Of a stretch of DNA of 64,000 nt, positions 63,685 to 64,000 are shown one piece after another; position 1 is the stretch's first letter, and the number at the start of each line of letters is the position of its first letter. Under the pieces are notes generated by a model, which was not told the DNA's origin, searched no databases, and was given only the letters and a program-made list of their open reading frames with translations. The stretch lies in NCBI GenBank assembly GCA_008360975.2, contig CM039183.1, forward strand, positions 47,545,850-47,609,849, given 5' to 3'. A program made the translations under genes and the position numbers. Origin of the DNA: Lichenostomus cassidix (Eukaryota > Chordata > Aves > Passeriformes > Meliphagidae).

Positions 63685-64000
63685 CAGTAGTTTAAACTTT
63701 AAACCACAGGCCTTCAGAATGTTGAGTACTTCAGTACTTAAGCCTTAATGAAAGCATGCATTCTAATCTGCAAATAAAACAGAAGGTGCCATTGTGTACA
63801 AGGTTACTTTCTTCTCCATATTTTGTTTGTGCAACAGTCCCCTGACTGAGACCCCGATTCAGAGGTACCTATCACATGCTGGTACACAAGCTTTCCATGC
63901 TAATTCTTTTTCTAAGGAAAAAGAATGTAGGGAAATTGCATTAACATCAACAGTTAGCCAGTAAAAATCACACATATACCCCCTTTTACCACTGGGATGG

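Larger units (their letters stand above)
43320..64000 (-). other. UTRN: UTRN (utrophin) gene, 3' portion
   Basis: This is the 3' part of the utrophin gene, transcribed leftwards. Utrophin is the autosomal paralogue of dystrophin; it links F-actin to the dystroglycan complex at the membrane. Six coding exons are visible, and their joined frame gives 209 residues and a stop. The call of utrophin rather than dystrophin rests on the peptides [17 protein letters not shown] and IIADLEEEQ and on the terminal Arg-Pro-Gln-Ala-Met; dystrophin has different residues at these places and ends in Asp-Thr-Met. Introns in transcription order are >6372, 378, 6339, 1465, 2688 and 671 bp. The left limit is the candidate poly(A) site and is an inference. 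The gene continues beyond the right edge. Confidence 0.93.
57629..64000 (-). other. UTRN: UTRN intron upstream of the exon at 57628 (incomplete)
   Basis: This intron runs off the right edge. I searched the minus strand for the preceding exon (the family's 66-bp exon with the syntrophin-binding region) and did not find it. The interval is A+T-rich and holds an A17 tract at 60055-60071, a TA-rich patch at 59901-59925, three copies of AATTGT at about 63235-63254, and a CR1 3' end near 63600. Short open frames here have no recognisable similarity. Confidence 0.75.

Overview
The window looks like avian nuclear DNA, probably from a songbird. It is A+T-rich and has no bacterial-style gene packing. 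It carries four diverged copies of the CR1 LINE, the typical bird retroposon, and one solo LTR of a style I associate with passerine endogenous retroviruses. The bird call is well supported; the passerine call is tentative.

The only protein-coding gene I can support is the 3' end of UTRN (utrophin) on the minus strand. Six coding exons can be placed to the base: 57628-57470, 57091-56848, 50508-50400, 48934-48848, 46159-46137 and 45465-45457. Their GT/AG sites and reading phases agree at every junction. Together they encode the last 209 residues plus a TGA stop: the paired C-terminal coiled coils that bind dystrobrevin, then the variable tail ending in Ala-Met. Exon numbers 69-74 used here are by analogy with human UTRN, and exon 69 corresponds to dystrophin exon 74 (159 bp). 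The more upstream exon that should end in the syntrophin-binding region was not found up to 64000, so the upstream intron probably runs off the window. The 3'UTR should run from 45456 to about 43320, where the first canonical AATAAA pair lies. It contains an old MIR-type SINE.

The left two thirds (1 to about 43300) is intergenic DNA downstream of UTRN. I found no convincing exon there. It holds two CR1 3' ends on the minus strand (12561-12850, 34213-34600), a degraded CR1 ORF2 fragment on the plus strand (39300-40080), an antisense solo LTR (31290-31667), an A18 tract behind AATAAA signals that looks like a retroposed mRNA end (37240-37290, minus strand), and several microsatellites. In mammals UTRN is followed by a long gene-poor interval before EPM2A, and this layout agrees with that.

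The most interesting point is at the end of UTRN. If the 23-nt penultimate exon is skipped, the last exon is read in another frame. That frame stays open for 65 codons through an unusually CpG-rich patch. This resembles the known skipping of exon 78 in dystrophin. The weak donor of exon 69 and the short intron after it also deserve a look. I found no sign of a new multi-gene system.
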